Of a stretch of 64,000 nt of DNA, positions 10,044 to 22,281 are shown one piece after another. Numbering within the stretch: position 1 is the stretch's first letter; each line of letters opens with the position of its first letter. The notes under the pieces were generated by a model, which was given only the letters and a program-made list of their open reading frames with translations, ran no database searches and had not been told where the DNA came from. Source of the DNA: Rhodamnia argentea (taxonomy: Eukaryota > Streptophyta > Magnoliopsida > Myrtales > Myrtaceae); NCBI RefSeq assembly GCF_020921035.1, contig NC_063155.1, positions 7,673,001 through 7,737,000 of the forward strand, in the 5' to 3' direction. Both the position numbers and the translations under genes were made by a program.

Positions 10044-10049
10044 TCCTCC

Positions 10050-11183
10050 AAAATTCTACTTTTTGTTAAAGCCCAGCCAATGAAGCCTTCATTGCTAAAA
10101 AAATTTTTTATTCGTGTAAAGGCCCACCTTAATACATACATCTAAAAAGTTTGGACATGCGGTCCCAACCAACGTTGGCATTTTGTTCCTTTCCTTCTAT
10201 TAGCATAAGTCAAGAGCAATGCCATAATGGCATTGGGGTCGGGTTTAAGTTTAACCCAACGAATATTCCACTTGAAAAAGGAAGATTTACTCTCTCTCTC
10301 TCTCTTTTTGTCGAAATTATGAGAGCATTTATCTTTATGGAAAACCCGAAATTCTTTCGCGTTTTTTCAACTGCCTCAAGTACGCCGTTATCTCGGAATA
10401 ATTTTTTTTTTTGAAAAAGTCTACTCGAAATAGGATCAAAAACGCGTTTATGCGCAACTTAGCTTAGCGATCCTCTCCTAGTTATTATACATAATCATAT
10501 GATCGGACAACGATGTCCCGATATAGACTCCTTGTCCAACACTCAAACGAGTGCCACAATTGAAGTCTTCGTTTCTTTTCTGACCTTTTTTTTTTTGGGG
10601 GGTCGAATTTTCTTTTCTAACTTACGCATCGTGCATTTATATAAAATAGCAGAGTCAAATGTTTATTTTTTCTTTCCGGTAATCATTCGCCCACCCGAAA
10701 TGAAAAGTTCAATATATATTGTCATTGATTTCAATGGCCGATGTACGGACATCGATGACTCCTCCACTATCAAAGCCGCATTTCTAAATCCGTTAAAATG
10801 AATAGGTCGGGTCGAAAACGATCGTAATTAAATCAATACATATAACCCATTTTGATCAATTTTTGAATCTAGTTACTCAAATCCGATCAAACTCATACTC
10901 AATTCGGATTACTCAAACACTTTTATATGTAACCCAATATAGGAAAACTATGGTGAGAGCGTGAAATGAGGGATTACGAAATCGAATAAGGGCGAGAGAG
11001 TGAGCAGAGAGCAATTGAGATGTATTGGGTTTACGTAAGTTGTGAACCCAGTTAATACTCATATTATTTTGAGTTTTTCCATCCTAAACTAATTTATGAC
11101 ATATTTACTGAATATAATTAATTTACATAGCAACTTAGCCCATCAAATATGGGTTAAGGAATAGGTCCACGACTTATTTTGAT
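10050..11183. other. Spacer: U6 unit flank and AT-rich repeats
   Basis: 10070-10230 matches the upstream flank of U6 copies 1 and 2 (5715-5960 and 9305-9520: 'gaagcc..cattgctaaa', 'ggacatg..g.cccaa', 'ttggcatttt'). 10800-11160 is AT-rich repeat-like sequence. No gene seen. Confidence 0.5.
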
Positions 11184-11467
11184 TAGGGGTGAGCATAATG
11201 GATCAATCTAAAATTGGTTGACTGAGTTCGGTTCTCTGTTTCAAGAGGAATGGGGCCGACCGGATCAAATCTACTAATATAACCTAAACCTAAGATGCTT
11301 AGGATGACTTCCAGATTTAACAGCAACCTAATAAAATTAACCATAGGCAGTCCGGTGTACATATCATTAAAGGGAAAAATTCAACAACAAAACACTTAAA
11401 AAAATGCAGCCGGCCCAATAATTGGACCGCCTGAGAATCGGACTGGTCCGGTTTCCGATCACCCCAA
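11184..11467. mobile_element. hAT-type MITE, 284 bp, with exact 8-bp TSD
   Basis: The ends TAGGGGTGAGC and GATCACCCCAA form a short terminal inverted repeat. The element is flanked by a perfect 8-bp direct repeat ATTTTGAT at 11176-11183 and 11468-11475. An 8-bp duplication plus a TAGGGGTG end is typical of hAT non-autonomous elements. The internal sequence has no coding capacity and shares gaaccgg/ccggttc words with other copies in the window. Confidence 0.85.
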
Positions 11468-11849
11468 ATTTTGATAGGTGTCAATCTCGGAAAAAAAGAA
11501 CAGTAAAATGAAAGGAAAAAGAAAAAAGAAAAAGAAATGAAAAGACTAACCGGTGCAAGGATCACATGTAGCGGTCTCACGATAAGCGCGTGGACTCGGA
11601 TGGTTACGATGAGCGTTCAGCTGCGAATTCCGGGTCAACGCTCGACAGGCGGCGAGCAAGAAGGAAGAGCATCACAGGACGCAGACGACCAGTCGACTGC
11701 TAGACGAGATCGCCAAGAAAAGTACATAGCGGACCCGAGAGAAAGTGCCGAGGAAGGAGAAGAAAGCTCTCTCGTTTCTCCGTTGGAATCGAAGCAGAGC
11801 TTCACCATTCGTTCCTTCTCTGCCTCCTCCTCTCGCCTTCCATTGAATT

Positions 11850-12837
11850 TGACCTTCCTCTCTCTCTCTCTCTCTCTCTACATCTCTTGATCCTCCGGAA
11901 ATTCCTTCTGCTTTCGTACGTACAACAACGTCGTCCTCGAAGAACGACAACCTGGCCCGATCGTCTGGGGTCAGAAGTCTGTCGGGGATCTTCAAATCCT
12001 AGGCCTTGTCAGACCCTTTTTCTCTTTCTTCCCGTTTCTGTCCAGGGCTTGTTTCGTCCAAGTAGTCGACCATCCGCGCGACGGAGTTGCCCCGGTTCTT
12101 GATTTTTCCCAGGGGAGGTTCATAGCTGGTGAGTTTCGTTTCGTTTCGTTTCGTTTAGTCGCGGCCGATCGTGTTTTCCGCGCCATCTTGTTCTGGGCCA
12201 GGGAGTTTCGTTCAGTTGAGTTCGCTGTTCTGTCTGATTTGCTGCAGCGAGTCCATCTGTTGCGGTGATCAGGTCATTGGGCAAGGGTCAACAGCGGTCC
12301 GAAAGCCGAACTCTTGTCGGGTCTATCGCGAATCCCTGTGATTAAACTCAGTTCTGAAATTTCCCCTGGGTTGTCATCTCCGCAATCCGGATTGTCTGTT
12401 GTGAATTTGGCACTTCTGGTTTGTCGGGTCATTTGGAAATCTGTATGTCAATCTGTAGTGCTTAGAGTTTCCTTCGTAGCCGCCTCTCCTTTTCAGTTTT
12501 GGAAACTTAGCTGAGAGTCCCAGGGAGCTTCTCCTTCCTTTCTTGCTCGCCCACTTGCGAATTCCTGCTTCGGAATCTTGAAACTGTCGAGCTTGGGAGG
12601 AATTCTTACCGAAGAAGTCTTCCTCTGAAACAGTCCATTCCTTTGCCATAGTCGCTGTGGAGAAGTTGGTGGCGAAGTGCAATCAAGGGGGGTTTCATGT
12701 CACTTCCTTCCGAGGGTAAACTCCGGTTTTACCAAATGAGGGGGAAAGGTTCTCGAAAAGTTTAAGCCCAGATTTCTGTCTGAGCCGCATCCAGAGTTTC
12801 CTAGTCCGTGTTCTCTTGGTACTTAAGGAGGGATTCC
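11850..12837 (+). promoter_or_regulatory. 5' leader of EXO70 with an intron
   Basis: A (CT)n tract at 11861-11880 is followed by a GC-richer transcribed-looking leader. A well-formed intron lies at 12129-12247 (gtgagt donor, ctgcag acceptor) and begins with a (TTTCG)n pentanucleotide repeat. Several short upstream ATGs occur before the main ATG at 12838, so translation may be modulated by the leader. Confidence 0.55.
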
Positions 12838-14811
12838 ATGGTTCCTTTCGAAATGGGGGACTGCGAACCCGCCCTCGTGAACCATGAGATGGAGCATCAT
12901 ATAGTTGCGGCAGCTCAGCACCTCGTGATGGCACTGAGAGCGAGTACTAACCTGGACATCGATGGCGTGAGGAGTTTCCTTTCCAATGTCGAAGCTCATC
13001 TCTCGGCGAAGTCCACGCCTAGCGAGAGCAGGGGATGGTTGTTGAAGGAGATAGAAGAGCAACTCAGGCAGCATGAGATAGCGATCATGAGTTGGGAGAC
13101 TAACCAGTCACTGATATGGGACTCTAGCTCAGAGGAAGCCTCGGAGTATCTGAAAGCTGCTGTCGAGGTTCAGAAATTAGTGGGGACTCTAGGAAGCGTT
13201 TCTCCCATAAGGAATGCGAAGCAGAAGGAGCTTCTTCTTCGCGCCCAAGGCATCTTGGAGATAGCAATGTCAAGGCTCGCGGAAGAGCTGCGGCACATTC
13301 TTGTCCGGTATAAGGAGTACTATGAGCCTGAATACATGTCATTCCGCTCTTTTGCGGAGGATGTGGTGTATGATGAGTCCTTTTTTTCCATAGAGGATGA
13401 AGCGGCTGAGTTAACGTCTCGTGCAGAGGATGGTGGCAGTGGCACCGGCACAGGCACCAGCAATGCACCGGCGGAACATCTGGTAAGTCTGATCCACCCC
13501 AATATGGTCCCTGCGCTCAAGTTGATTGCGCAGGCGATGTTTTCATCTAAATATGATCAGGAATTTTGCCAAGCTTATGTTAGCAACCGGAGAGAAGCGC
13601 TGGACGAGTACTTGCTCATACTCAAAATGGAGCAGTTGACAATTGAAGATACTCTGAGGATGGGTTGGGATAAGATGAGCGGTGAGATAAAGAAATGGGC
13701 TTGGGCGATGAGGATCATTATTCGCGTCTATCTTGCTAGCGAAAAACGTCTTTGCGACGAGGTCCTAGGAGAGTTTGGTTCCGTTAACTTGATTACCTTT
13801 GTTGATATCACAAAGGCTTCAACGCTGCTTTTCTTGAACTTTGGCGAAGCCATAACAATGTCGCCCCATCAACCGGAGAAGTTGTTTCGAGTGCTTGACA
13901 TGTATGAGGTCCTCGCTGAACTCCTCAGTTACATAGATGCTTTGTACTCGGAGTACGCCGGTGCTTCCGTTAGGATCGAGTTTCATGATCTTTTGGCCCG
14001 CTTGGGCGATTATGCAAGAGCCACATTTGCGGAATTTAGGAATCGTATTGCTCTAGACAGGTCTCAGAAGCCTTTTGGGGGAGGTGGGATTCATCCTCTC
14101 ACCAAGTACGCCATGAACTACATCAAGGTCCTTTCTGCATACAGAGCCCCCCTCAATTTGCTTCTTCGCGATCAAGAAGTAAAACATCCGGAGCCTTGTC
14201 TTGGAATAGATAGCGAGGAGGAATGCTCTTCCGACAGCTCATGCGCATTGGCAGCCCATGTGAGGTCACTGGTGTCTGTTTTGGAGTTGAACCTTGTCGA
14301 GAAGTCCAAGCTGTTCAAGGACAGTTCTCTACAGCATGTGTTCTTGATGAACAACATCCATTACATGGTGCAAAAGATAAAAGACTCCGACCTGAGGCTT
14401 TACTTTGGGGACGAGTGGATCAGGAAGCATATCGGTAAATACCAGCAGCACGCGACGAGTTATCTGAGAGCCACGTGGAGTTCCGCTCTGTCTTTGCTCA
14501 AGGATGGTGGGAACCATGCTTTGAGCTTCTGTAAGCCGACTGTCAGAGAAAGGTGCAAGTCCTTCTGTCTCGCTTTCGAGGAAGTCTACAAGTGCCAGAC
14601 CGGGTGGATCATCCGAGATCCGCAGCTTCGGTTGGACGTACAGATCGCAACTTCACAGAAAGTGATACATGCTTATCGGACGTTTCTGGGAGTGTGTTCG
14701 GGTTCTATCGGCGAGAAGCACATCAAGTACACTGTTGATGACATTGAGAACTACATTTTGGATCTCTTTGAAGGAACTACAAAGTCATTGCCCCATCCAT
14801 GGAAGAAGTGA
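12838..14811 (+). CDS. EXO70E2: Exocyst subunit EXO70, E-clade type (intronless)
   Basis: Single open frame of 657 residues from the ATG at 12838 (good context, ccATGG) to TGA at 14809-14811. The N-terminal part has the E-clade-like MEHHIVAAAQHLVMAL block. A low-complexity Gly/Thr linker follows near residues 198-212. The rest is the all-helical EXO70 domain ending with FEEVYKCQTGWII, VIHAYRTFLG, KHIKYTVDDIENYILDLFEG. EXO70 binds PI(4,5)P2 and the other exocyst subunits to tether secretory vesicles; Arabidopsis EXO70E2 marks the double-membrane EXPO compartment. The E2 assignment rests on resemblance to remembered E-clade sequence, on the lack of introns and on its being near a GR-RBP gene as in Arabidopsis. 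The family call is certain; the clade is likely. Confidence 0.95.
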   Translation: MVPFEMGDCEPALVNHEMEHHIVAAAQHLVMALRASTNLDIDGVRSFLSNVEAHLSAKSTPSESRGWLLKEIEEQLRQHEIAIMSWETNQSLIWDSSSEEASEYLKAAVEVQKLVGTLGSVSPIRNAKQKELLLRAQGILEIAMSRLAEELRHILVRYKEYYEPEYMSFRSFAEDVVYDESFFSIEDEAAELTSRAEDGGSGTGTGTSNAPAEHLVSLIHPNMVPALKLIAQAMFSSKYDQEFCQAYVSNRREALDEYLLILKMEQLTIEDTLRMGWDKMSGEIKKWAWAMRIIIRVYLASEKRLCDEVLGEFGSVNLITFVDITKASTLLFLNFGEAITMSPHQPEKLFRVLDMYEVLAELLSYIDALYSEYAGASVRIEFHDLLARLGDYARATFAEFRNRIALDRSQKPFGGGGIHPLTKYAMNYIKVLSAYRAPLNLLLRDQEVKHPEPCLGIDSEEECSSDSSCALAAHVRSLVSVLELNLVEKSKLFKDSSLQHVFLMNNIHYMVQKIKDSDLRLYFGDEWIRKHIGKYQQHATSYLRATWSSALSLLKDGGNHALSFCKPTVRERCKSFCLAFEEVYKCQTGWIIRDPQLRLDVQIATSQKVIHAYRTFLGVCSGSIGEKHIKYTVDDIENYILDLFEGTTKSLPHPWKK

Positions 14812-15990
14812 ATTCATTTTACTGTCAGCTCTTCCAATTCCTGTCTTCTGGTCTTTTGCTGTACCGTATTGTAATCGGTGTATATGCCTTTCATACTTGA
14901 ACACGTCCTGGTGTAGATTGTCGGCGAAAACTTTGTCATCTACGCTGTATCTCGTGTGATGATACCAACTAGGAAATTTATCAGCACAAATTGGTTTTCG
15001 CTCTTGTCGCAGACCACAGAGCATGCCCTCTGCTTTCTTTAAGTGATTCCCATGTTCTGCATTAATGCACACTCTTAAATTCTTCTTCCCTTGAGCTGAG
15101 AGCTTTATACTCGGAAAAGTTCCGAATTCGAGATGAAAAAAATCACGTGAACTTGAGAGGAACCATCTAAACCTGATTAAATCGTCGGCATCCGAAAAAA
15201 AAAAAAAAACCCGCAATCTGTTTGACAGGGGAGAAGGATTAACTGTGGAATTCAAGCTACAAATCTAAAAGCAGTCATTTTTCGGCGTCAAATCTTTCTA
15301 CTCAATCTTACACAAAGAAAGGGAAAAGAATGAAGGAACCGGCGAGTTTGAAGAAGAAAATGTCAAAAGTTCAGAACTTTGTTCAATGGAATTAGCTGGA
15401 AAACATAGTTCAGAAGCGGACAGCATGCGCAGAGTCGCCGAAAATTACACGGAGAACGACATGTCCCGTTGAAGTCGAAGCTCGAGTCAAAACTCTGCAC
15501 ATCTCCGAACAGAACAAAATAAGGTCGGCCAGGCACAATGCATTGAACCGTAAAACGGGGTGGTTGGGGTCGAGTTTGGACAAAGTGCAGCGTAGTCATA
15601 AGAATTTAGGAAATTCACATGAAACAAGCTTATGGAAAGAGACCCTACAGAAACTTTCGACGATAACAATCAGCTTTGCCGGCGGCCATTGATGGGCTCC
15701 TCCTGTTCTTCTGCAACTGCACAAAGGTCGGCTGTGGTTGGAAAAGTCAAGAGTCGACGGTCAACTGTACCCTTTGATAGGTTCATCTTTCTCTAATTAC
15801 TCCCATCGTTGTTTGACTAGTGGGGGACAACCTACTACAAAGTCAAGAGGAGACATGCGCAGCTGTGCGGGACAGGGGTCGGTCCTTTTGCAGACTTTAA
15901 TGTTTTCTCCTTCTTCTTCTTGTTCGAATTTGGTACATGTTCCCGTTCACAGAAACAAAGGCCACCTATCCTTGTCAACAACTTCCACCA
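14812..15990. other. EXO70 3' flank and featureless spacer
   Basis: The 3' UTR of EXO70 probably ends before ~15200 (an A run lies at 15196-15210). 15250-15990 has short frames on both strands without family resemblance. No gene seen. Confidence 0.4.
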
Positions 15991-18554
15991 TTGTCATGTC
16001 CATGACCAATTGTTCATATCGGGAAATTTCGAGGCTTTGCTCTGGGTAGGAGTGAACAACCGAGTCACTCCAACCCGAGAATTGAACCAAATCGGCATTA
16101 CCCGATCCGTTCCAGGCCAGCTCCAAAGAATCAGGTCCGCTCTTGGGTTTCGGCCGAACCGGCCTCACGCAACCAAGCGTGCTCGGTTGGTTCCTCGATT
16201 GAATCGACGGTTTCGGGGATTCAAATCGTCAAAGGCAGGTTCTGGGGTTCGAAATTGAGAATTTGACCGATCCTTGACAACCGACTTGGAACCGGTTCAG
16301 CAAAATTGGTTCAGCTAGAATCGAGAATTAGACCCGTGTTTCAATGCCAACTTGAAACCGGTAAGTAAAGCGAGTTCGGTCCGATTTCCCCGTTGAACAG
16401 ACTCGGTTGCTCAACGTCACATAGATAAGATAAGTTTCTCAATGTGAACGATTTTATGATATCCCAATTGGGTTAAGTTTCCACATCGAGTTCAAGAAGG
16501 ATTTTCTACTACTTTGAAAAAAAAAAAAAGAGTATGAGAGAATTTAATACTGTTAGGGACATGAAATTGATGGAAGTGGTTAAGACATGAATAGACGACT
16601 TCAATCTTATTACTTCGGCGTGAACATGGGGACAAAAAAGAAAAAATTGACAAAATGGATCGATCATTTCTTCCCGCGTCAAAGATCTTACCATTTTTCG
16701 AAGAAATTTACCGATCCAATTTAGAATTCGCGGGCCAAAGATTAATCACAAGAAAACATTAGGATTCCGCAAAGCCTAATGTTGCACCCAGTTGTGCATG
16801 CCTCTTGACTTCTAAGTCGTCCTATTAGTCAAATGACCAAAAAAAAAAAAAAGGGACCATGTTAAGGGGGTGCAGTTGACCGTTGACTCTCGACGGTTCT
16901 TTGTCCATGAACCAACTTTCGGCAACAAACTTTCATTATTCACATGAAATGACTAAGGATTAGACTCGGCTCCCATTGATGGTTCACTTGTGTTGTGACC
17001 ATAGTCTGTGTTGGCCCTCCCGGAGAACTCTCCGGTCTTCTATCATCATCAGTCCAGAATCTTGCATCGACTACTAAGTCAGCGTCATCTAAGCCAGCCT
17101 CGTCCGCCGTCTCCTCGTGCTCATCAACTACGTCATCATTATCTAGGAAAAATTACAAAAAAAAAAGTTTTAAATATATTGTAAATGTGTCAATTCAGTC
17201 ATAAACTTGTTATAGCCTTGATAGAAGATTACATTGGCGCCTATTTGTACTAAATTCATCTTCCCCCAACAGGCGAATTTTTCTACTGTTGAAAACGCGG
17301 ACCCGATGCTGACTTATCGTTCATCTCGACTCGCATAGAAAAACGGAACATAGAATTCTTTCAATGAGGGACCACCAACGCATTTTAAAAAGAAACCAAT
17401 ACAAATGGATTATGAAAAGGTGACACCGTCTTGGAGGGATCACAACCAAAGTTTGACAATTTTTTTTCCTTGGTGTTTAGTGAAAAATTAAGGGCGATGA
17501 ACTTCAATGTAAACCTAACGCGACCACTCAAGTCATTTTTATTGCAATGTCAAGGTCATCTTCATCTTCTCTCCAAATGGGAGGGAATGATTTAGAAATT
17601 GGTGATTTTGGGAATGATTTAGTAACGTTTGTTGTAACTTTAGTCCACCTTGTGCGGTTGCCTTACACTAGGAAAGCCAGTGATGACTAGATTGTCATAT
17701 TAAATAAATCATGCGAGACTTGGTTAAAAGGACTTAGATTGCACTTCAGATTTATGATTAAATTGATTTAATTAAATTATTAATTGCTCGATTGCTTTGT
17801 GCACAATAGATTAAGAACTGATCATGCAATTTTCCCCAGGGGGTGAGCACTTGACCCAGTTGTAACCGGAACTGGACCAAAATTGGCTTTGCCCCATCTA
17901 TTCCATGCCGATTCCAAGAAGAGCCGGTCAGATCGTCGGTTTGGCCATAGAACCGGCTAGGCAAGACGGTTTCGAGGTCGATTACACTTAGATGTTTACG
18001 ATTAAACCGATTCAATTAAAAAGTTTAGGATTCGATCACATTCTGCACAATAGATTTAGGACTCATTCAATTCAGAAACCGGACAAAATTGGCCATACTT
18101 AATTTGTTCCAAGCCGGTTACGTGAATGCCAGTCTAGTTCTCAGTTCTTAGATCAGAACCGCAGGTCTGATTACAGAACCAAGCAAGGCTATTCCAAGGC
18201 CAAATCGGTCTTATACATCTTATTACAAATCAAACATAGTGAGATGCACTAAGGGAGAATGGAACCCACAACTTTCAACTTGAAGTAGGCACACTAGACC
18301 GGATTGTAAAACAAACCCGATTGTAGAATCGAGAACACTTCACTAATAATAAGCTAAAAATAACAATTGTATGATTTTTCTAAAACAAACCCGATTCTAG
18401 AATCGAGAACCAACCTAGAATCGACCGATCTGGTTCCAAGTATAGCCCTTCCAGTTCCCAATTCCAATTTTTCCAAACGGGGACCTATGGAGTAGGTTCC
18501 GAATTCCTAACTCAAAACCGTCCCAACTTAGAACCAATCAACCCTAAACTTCCC
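15991..18554. repeat. Repeat-rich spacer, accgg/ccggt-type MITE fragments
   Basis: 16040-16400, 17835-18010 and 18060-18560 are rich in gaaccgg, ccggttc and aaccgac words like those in the hAT-type elements elsewhere. They begin with ends such as taggagtgaacaacc or gggggtgagcac. I could not find clean target duplications, so these are probably old or nested copies. 16990-17280 has the phrase 'taagtcagcgtcatctaagccagc' and resembles the left arm of the GC-core MITE at 36700. No gene seen. Confidence 0.45.
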
Positions 18555-19440
18555 CGATAGGACGCCAACCAGGCCTGCCTAGTGCCGACCATTTGTGTGG
18601 GAAGGACTCCCATACAATGGGCCAACATTACTGAGTACCTCAATCAAAATCCGCCTGATCAAACCTGCCCAAGCTGAAAATTTGTACCTTCTTCTACTAA
18701 CATGTTTAATGCTATTTGAATGTTGTTCTTAAACTGGATGGGTTAAAGAGAGAGAGTCTGGTCGACCTCGAGTTCGCTCGATTAAAACGTTAGGCCACAC
18801 AAAAATGCCGAGCCGAGAGCCCGAGGCAGAGCATCACCCTCTAGTGAAGGCAATTTCCATCTTTGAAGCCTCCAGTAGTTTCCCAGGTCAGGCCTGAACT
18901 CAGTGGGCTCTACAACGTGTTTTCTTTTATACCGTCCTCCAGCATAGCGGTGCAGTTGATGCAAGATTGTAGATGTAACCAGGAAGTCACTTCAGGCAGC
19001 ACGCAAGCAGCAGCGTGATGATCCACCCCAATGACAATTCATCTCGCTCACGGTCATGGAATGTGATTAGTAGTCCTTGTATTGGTGCAGGAAACAGAAA
19101 GCAATCTCCTTCTGATGCAAAAGGAAATGGGAATGACCCCAGTGTACAGATTTATTTTTTTTCCTGTCTCTTGGCTGGTAACAGCTGGCTTAATGTGGGC
19201 TTCAGGCCTTCTCTTCCCCAACACTGACTAGGTTTTACACTCCAAAGATCCTCAATACCTGCAAAATCCTATAATGCCTCAATGTCCCGCAAACATCAGT
19301 TATCTAACGAGACCGAAGATATGAGCGATATATTAGATGGGGGTACGAGGCAGAGGTCTAGACATTCTTTCTAACAACTCAATGGTGGCCTATAGCGTCC
19401 TTCATGGAAAAAAAAAAAAAAAAGAGCCATATGGAAATTC
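18555..19440. repeat. Dispersed ~850-bp block, copy A (also at 63150-64000)
   Basis: Collinear similarity to the last ~850 bp of the window: 'ccgcctgatcaaacctgcc', 'tttcccaggtcaggcctgaac', 'cctccagcatagc.gtgca', 'agattgtagatgtaac', 'ctgcaaaatc.tataat'. The orientation is the same. On the minus strand a conserved ATTTTGCAG acceptor-like word precedes a conserved segment, so it could be the 3' end of a transcript rather than a transposon. It lies ~1.5 kb beyond the presenilin stop, on the downstream side. Confidence 0.65.
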
Positions 19441-20922
19441 ATGCTTTGCTCTCTATTCAAATCATACACTGCTTTCTTAAGATGCAGCTGAAGCCAAAGA
19501 CAACACAATGTAAATGCAAAAGTGGCATGCTACTACATATGAGATGCCACCCACTAGCAACAAACAAGAGGGCCTCACTACACTTGGTTTTTATGTGCAA
19601 CACTTCTCGGAGACAAAACCGACTCTAATAAACAACTCGCGATGTGAAACGACTGACGAAACTTTCTTGTCCCTGTGTAATAATAGGAATCAAGTCAGGT
19701 ACTTGTCAAAATTCTGAGGTGCTCATTCAAAAGTTACCTCCTTTAGGTATAAGCCAACTCTTATGTGCCTCCCGAGTACTTAACAACATTGGTAGAAACA
19801 TTAAATGAAGTAAAAAGTTCAAATAACTGTTGGTGTCGATATTCCACGTACTTTCAATGTGTTACTTATGCTGCAAATTCTGTTTCTGTGTGAAGACTCT
19901 CCTCTGAATTTCTTAATTACCCTGAATCCCAGAAGCGGAACGTCTCTTTTTTCAATTGTCTCCCTTTTCCTTTTCTTCCAGATTTTTTCTGGTCCGCCAA
20001 ATCCCTTCTCTGGCCCAATTTATAACTAACCATAACTGGAGTTACAACTTATTCACTGAAAAGAGAACTTGCCAAATAACTACTAGCAGACACATAACCA
20101 CAGTGCGTCCAACTTTCTGGATTCTTAGGATTCTATGAATCTCTTAACTATGATTTAATGCAAGGCGGAGATCAGATCACATCAGATTATCAGGAGATAT
20201 AACCTCAACAGTCCATTCATCAGCCTCGAAGGTGATTATCAGTATAAAATCTGTCATAGTAAACCAAATTATATTGGAGAGCCTCCGAGAAAGGAAAAAA
20301 ACGAAAAGGTAAAGACAAAAGAGAATGTGCCAACGAAGGAGTTATAACTATTCTTCTATGTGCTAATAAGCTGATTCAGAAGGATCCCCACTGTCCACAA
20401 GCAAGAGCTGCCAAGCCAACTTATGAAAAAATTTACTGAGTGTCACTAGATAAGGAAGAAAAACAAGATATTTAAGAGAGCTAACCTGCAATCCGGCTGG
20501 CTGGATCTTTTGTTCATTATCCTGCGCAACGGTTTCTTACTCTTCCCATTTGCTTGAAACTCGTCTTCAGTTTCTGTTTGTGTTTTGCTTATCTGTCACA
20601 ACGTGCGGGCATTTCCACTTGGAGTTGGAGGCCCTCTTATCTTACAAATTAATTGGTATCGCCTAAAAGTATATGTGCACCCGAACACAGCAACATTAAA
20701 AAAAGGAGGAAGAGCCAAAGCCAATTTGAAAACATCGTTTTGTCATTTCGATGTAACGTATATGTTCTCATGTTTCGTTGCAAGCTAGACCAGAAGAATT
20801 AGACAGACATGTCTGAGAATAGAATACATCATAATTGCCCATCAGTACGTAATCATCACAAAGTACACATTTTTGTTGAACAATTTGGTACCAATGATAG
20901 AAAAATGGGGATAAATTGAACT
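19441..20922. other. Downstream region of presenilin
   Basis: No second gene recognised. It probably holds the presenilin 3' UTR, possibly with introns (a minus-strand gttag-type donor near 20486 and acceptors are possible), but no exon can be fixed. There are no strong repeats apart from an A run at 19409-19423. Confidence 0.35.
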
Positions 20923-22281
20923 CTAGAACATTAAGAGGTTTGAGGCTAATTGTACAACAAATATTTCAAGAAAGAGCCTAGTCAATATGTAAAATAAGAC
21001 CCCTAGCAATATTGACACAGGAAGAGCCGGCAGCGCCTTCTGATAGAGTGCCAGCAGCATTAATGTAATACCTAGTCCAGCTATAATGGCAAGATAACAG
21101 GCATATACCGTCATAAAATCATACATCGCTGCTCTACCCACTAAAACACTGTAGAAGATGAAGTCGCCTAGACCAAGCTTGATAGCACCAGAAGAACCAA
21201 GGCCGATACCCTCTAGTGCCAAATTCTCACTCGGTACAGCATCTTCATGCCCCTGAGGACTGACGTTTATTCTGTGGTCGATCAATGGTGCAGAAAGCTC
21301 ACTTTCTCCTTCAAGGCATTGTGACAGTGTCTCTTGGACTGCAACTGTATTTGTGACACTACGGACACTATTAACAGATAAACTACCACGGCCAGAATTT
21401 TCATTTGCAATGGATGCGGCATTAGTATTGGACATTGAGTCATTGGTTGAATTTCCATGCAATGCAGGATTAACCGTTGAATTTAACTTAGGAACCTCAG
21501 CTGGATCATGAGCAGAATTAGGCCTCTCTCTCCACACTCTTCTTTGAACTACACGACCCTCGTGACCTGAATCGCGATGAGTCACCGGCCTCGCCTCGTA
21601 AACCAGTGCAGGGATATCTTCATCCCTGGATATCGCGAGCTCCACCAGGAGCCTCAGTGGCCCCACAGGCAACAGAACAGCAGCAAGATCATACAGCGCC
21701 ATAGCAACCAATAGAACCCAAGTAGTCCATTCGGGCAGCATAGTAAACCAATAAGCAACCAACATGCCAATAACCACCAAATACCCTTGCGTCACAAAAA
21801 TCGCCATCTTGGAAACGAACACGGCCAATACACCCACAACAGCAAAATTGAACAAAACCACGAAAAACGTAATACAATCAACTGGGATACTGAAATCTTG
21901 AATGAGGAACAAAGCGATTTCACCTCCCAGGAAGCCTAGGACGATGAAAGCTGAGAAACCCATGTAGAACTTCAAGAACCGAGTGCATCTCAGGTAAAAC
22001 AAGAGCACCAACACGAAAGTGACGACAGTGACGATGGCGACGAATGCAAGGGAGTTCCAAACCGCACCTATAAACTTGTCCCAGGAAGAGTCTGAGTCGT
22101 TCTCGGAGTATGCAATCGTGGCCATGGAGGCGGCCGACGTAGACGACGAAGAAGACGAGGAGTCCAACACGGAGACCAAGATCACCACCAAGAACATGCA
22201 AATCGAGACGGGGGTGACGATCTTGATGATTTCCTCGCCCAAGGAATCGAGAACGCTTGGGGGTCTGGAGCTTTGGGCCAT
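20923..22281 (-). CDS. PSN1: Presenilin, catalytic subunit of gamma-secretase (intronless)
   Basis: 452 residues on one exon, ATG at 22279-22281, stop at 20923-20925. It shows the aspartyl protease signature: YD at 197-198 in a membrane segment (AMALYDLAAVLL), GLGD at 370-373 (KLGLGDFIFYS) and PALP at 418-421. About nine hydrophobic segments lie on either side of a long hydrophilic loop at ~220-360, Ser/Asn-rich, where animal presenilins are cleaved. The length is close to the ~450 residues I recall for Arabidopsis presenilin 1 and longer than presenilin 2. In plants it joins nicastrin, APH-1 and PEN-2 in endomembranes; substrates are poorly known. A Ser run at 41-47 in the first lumenal loop is low complexity. 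Both catalytic Asp are present, so it should be active. Confidence 0.97.
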   Translation of the reverse strand: MAQSSRPPSVLDSLGEEIIKIVTPVSICMFLVVILVSVLDSSSSSSSTSAASMATIAYSENDSDSSWDKFIGAVWNSLAFVAIVTVVTFVLVLLFYLRCTRFLKFYMGFSAFIVLGFLGGEIALFLIQDFSIPVDCITFFVVLFNFAVVGVLAVFVSKMAIFVTQGYLVVIGMLVAYWFTMLPEWTTWVLLVAMALYDLAAVLLPVGPLRLLVELAISRDEDIPALVYEARPVTHRDSGHEGRVVQRRVWRERPNSAHDPAEVPKLNSTVNPALHGNSTNDSMSNTNAASIANENSGRGSLSVNSVRSVTNTVAVQETLSQCLEGESELSAPLIDHRINVSPQGHEDAVPSENLALEGIGLGSSGAIKLGLGDFIFYSVLVGRAAMYDFMTVYACYLAIIAGLGITLMLLALYQKALPALPVSILLGVLFYILTRLFLEIFVVQLASNLLMF

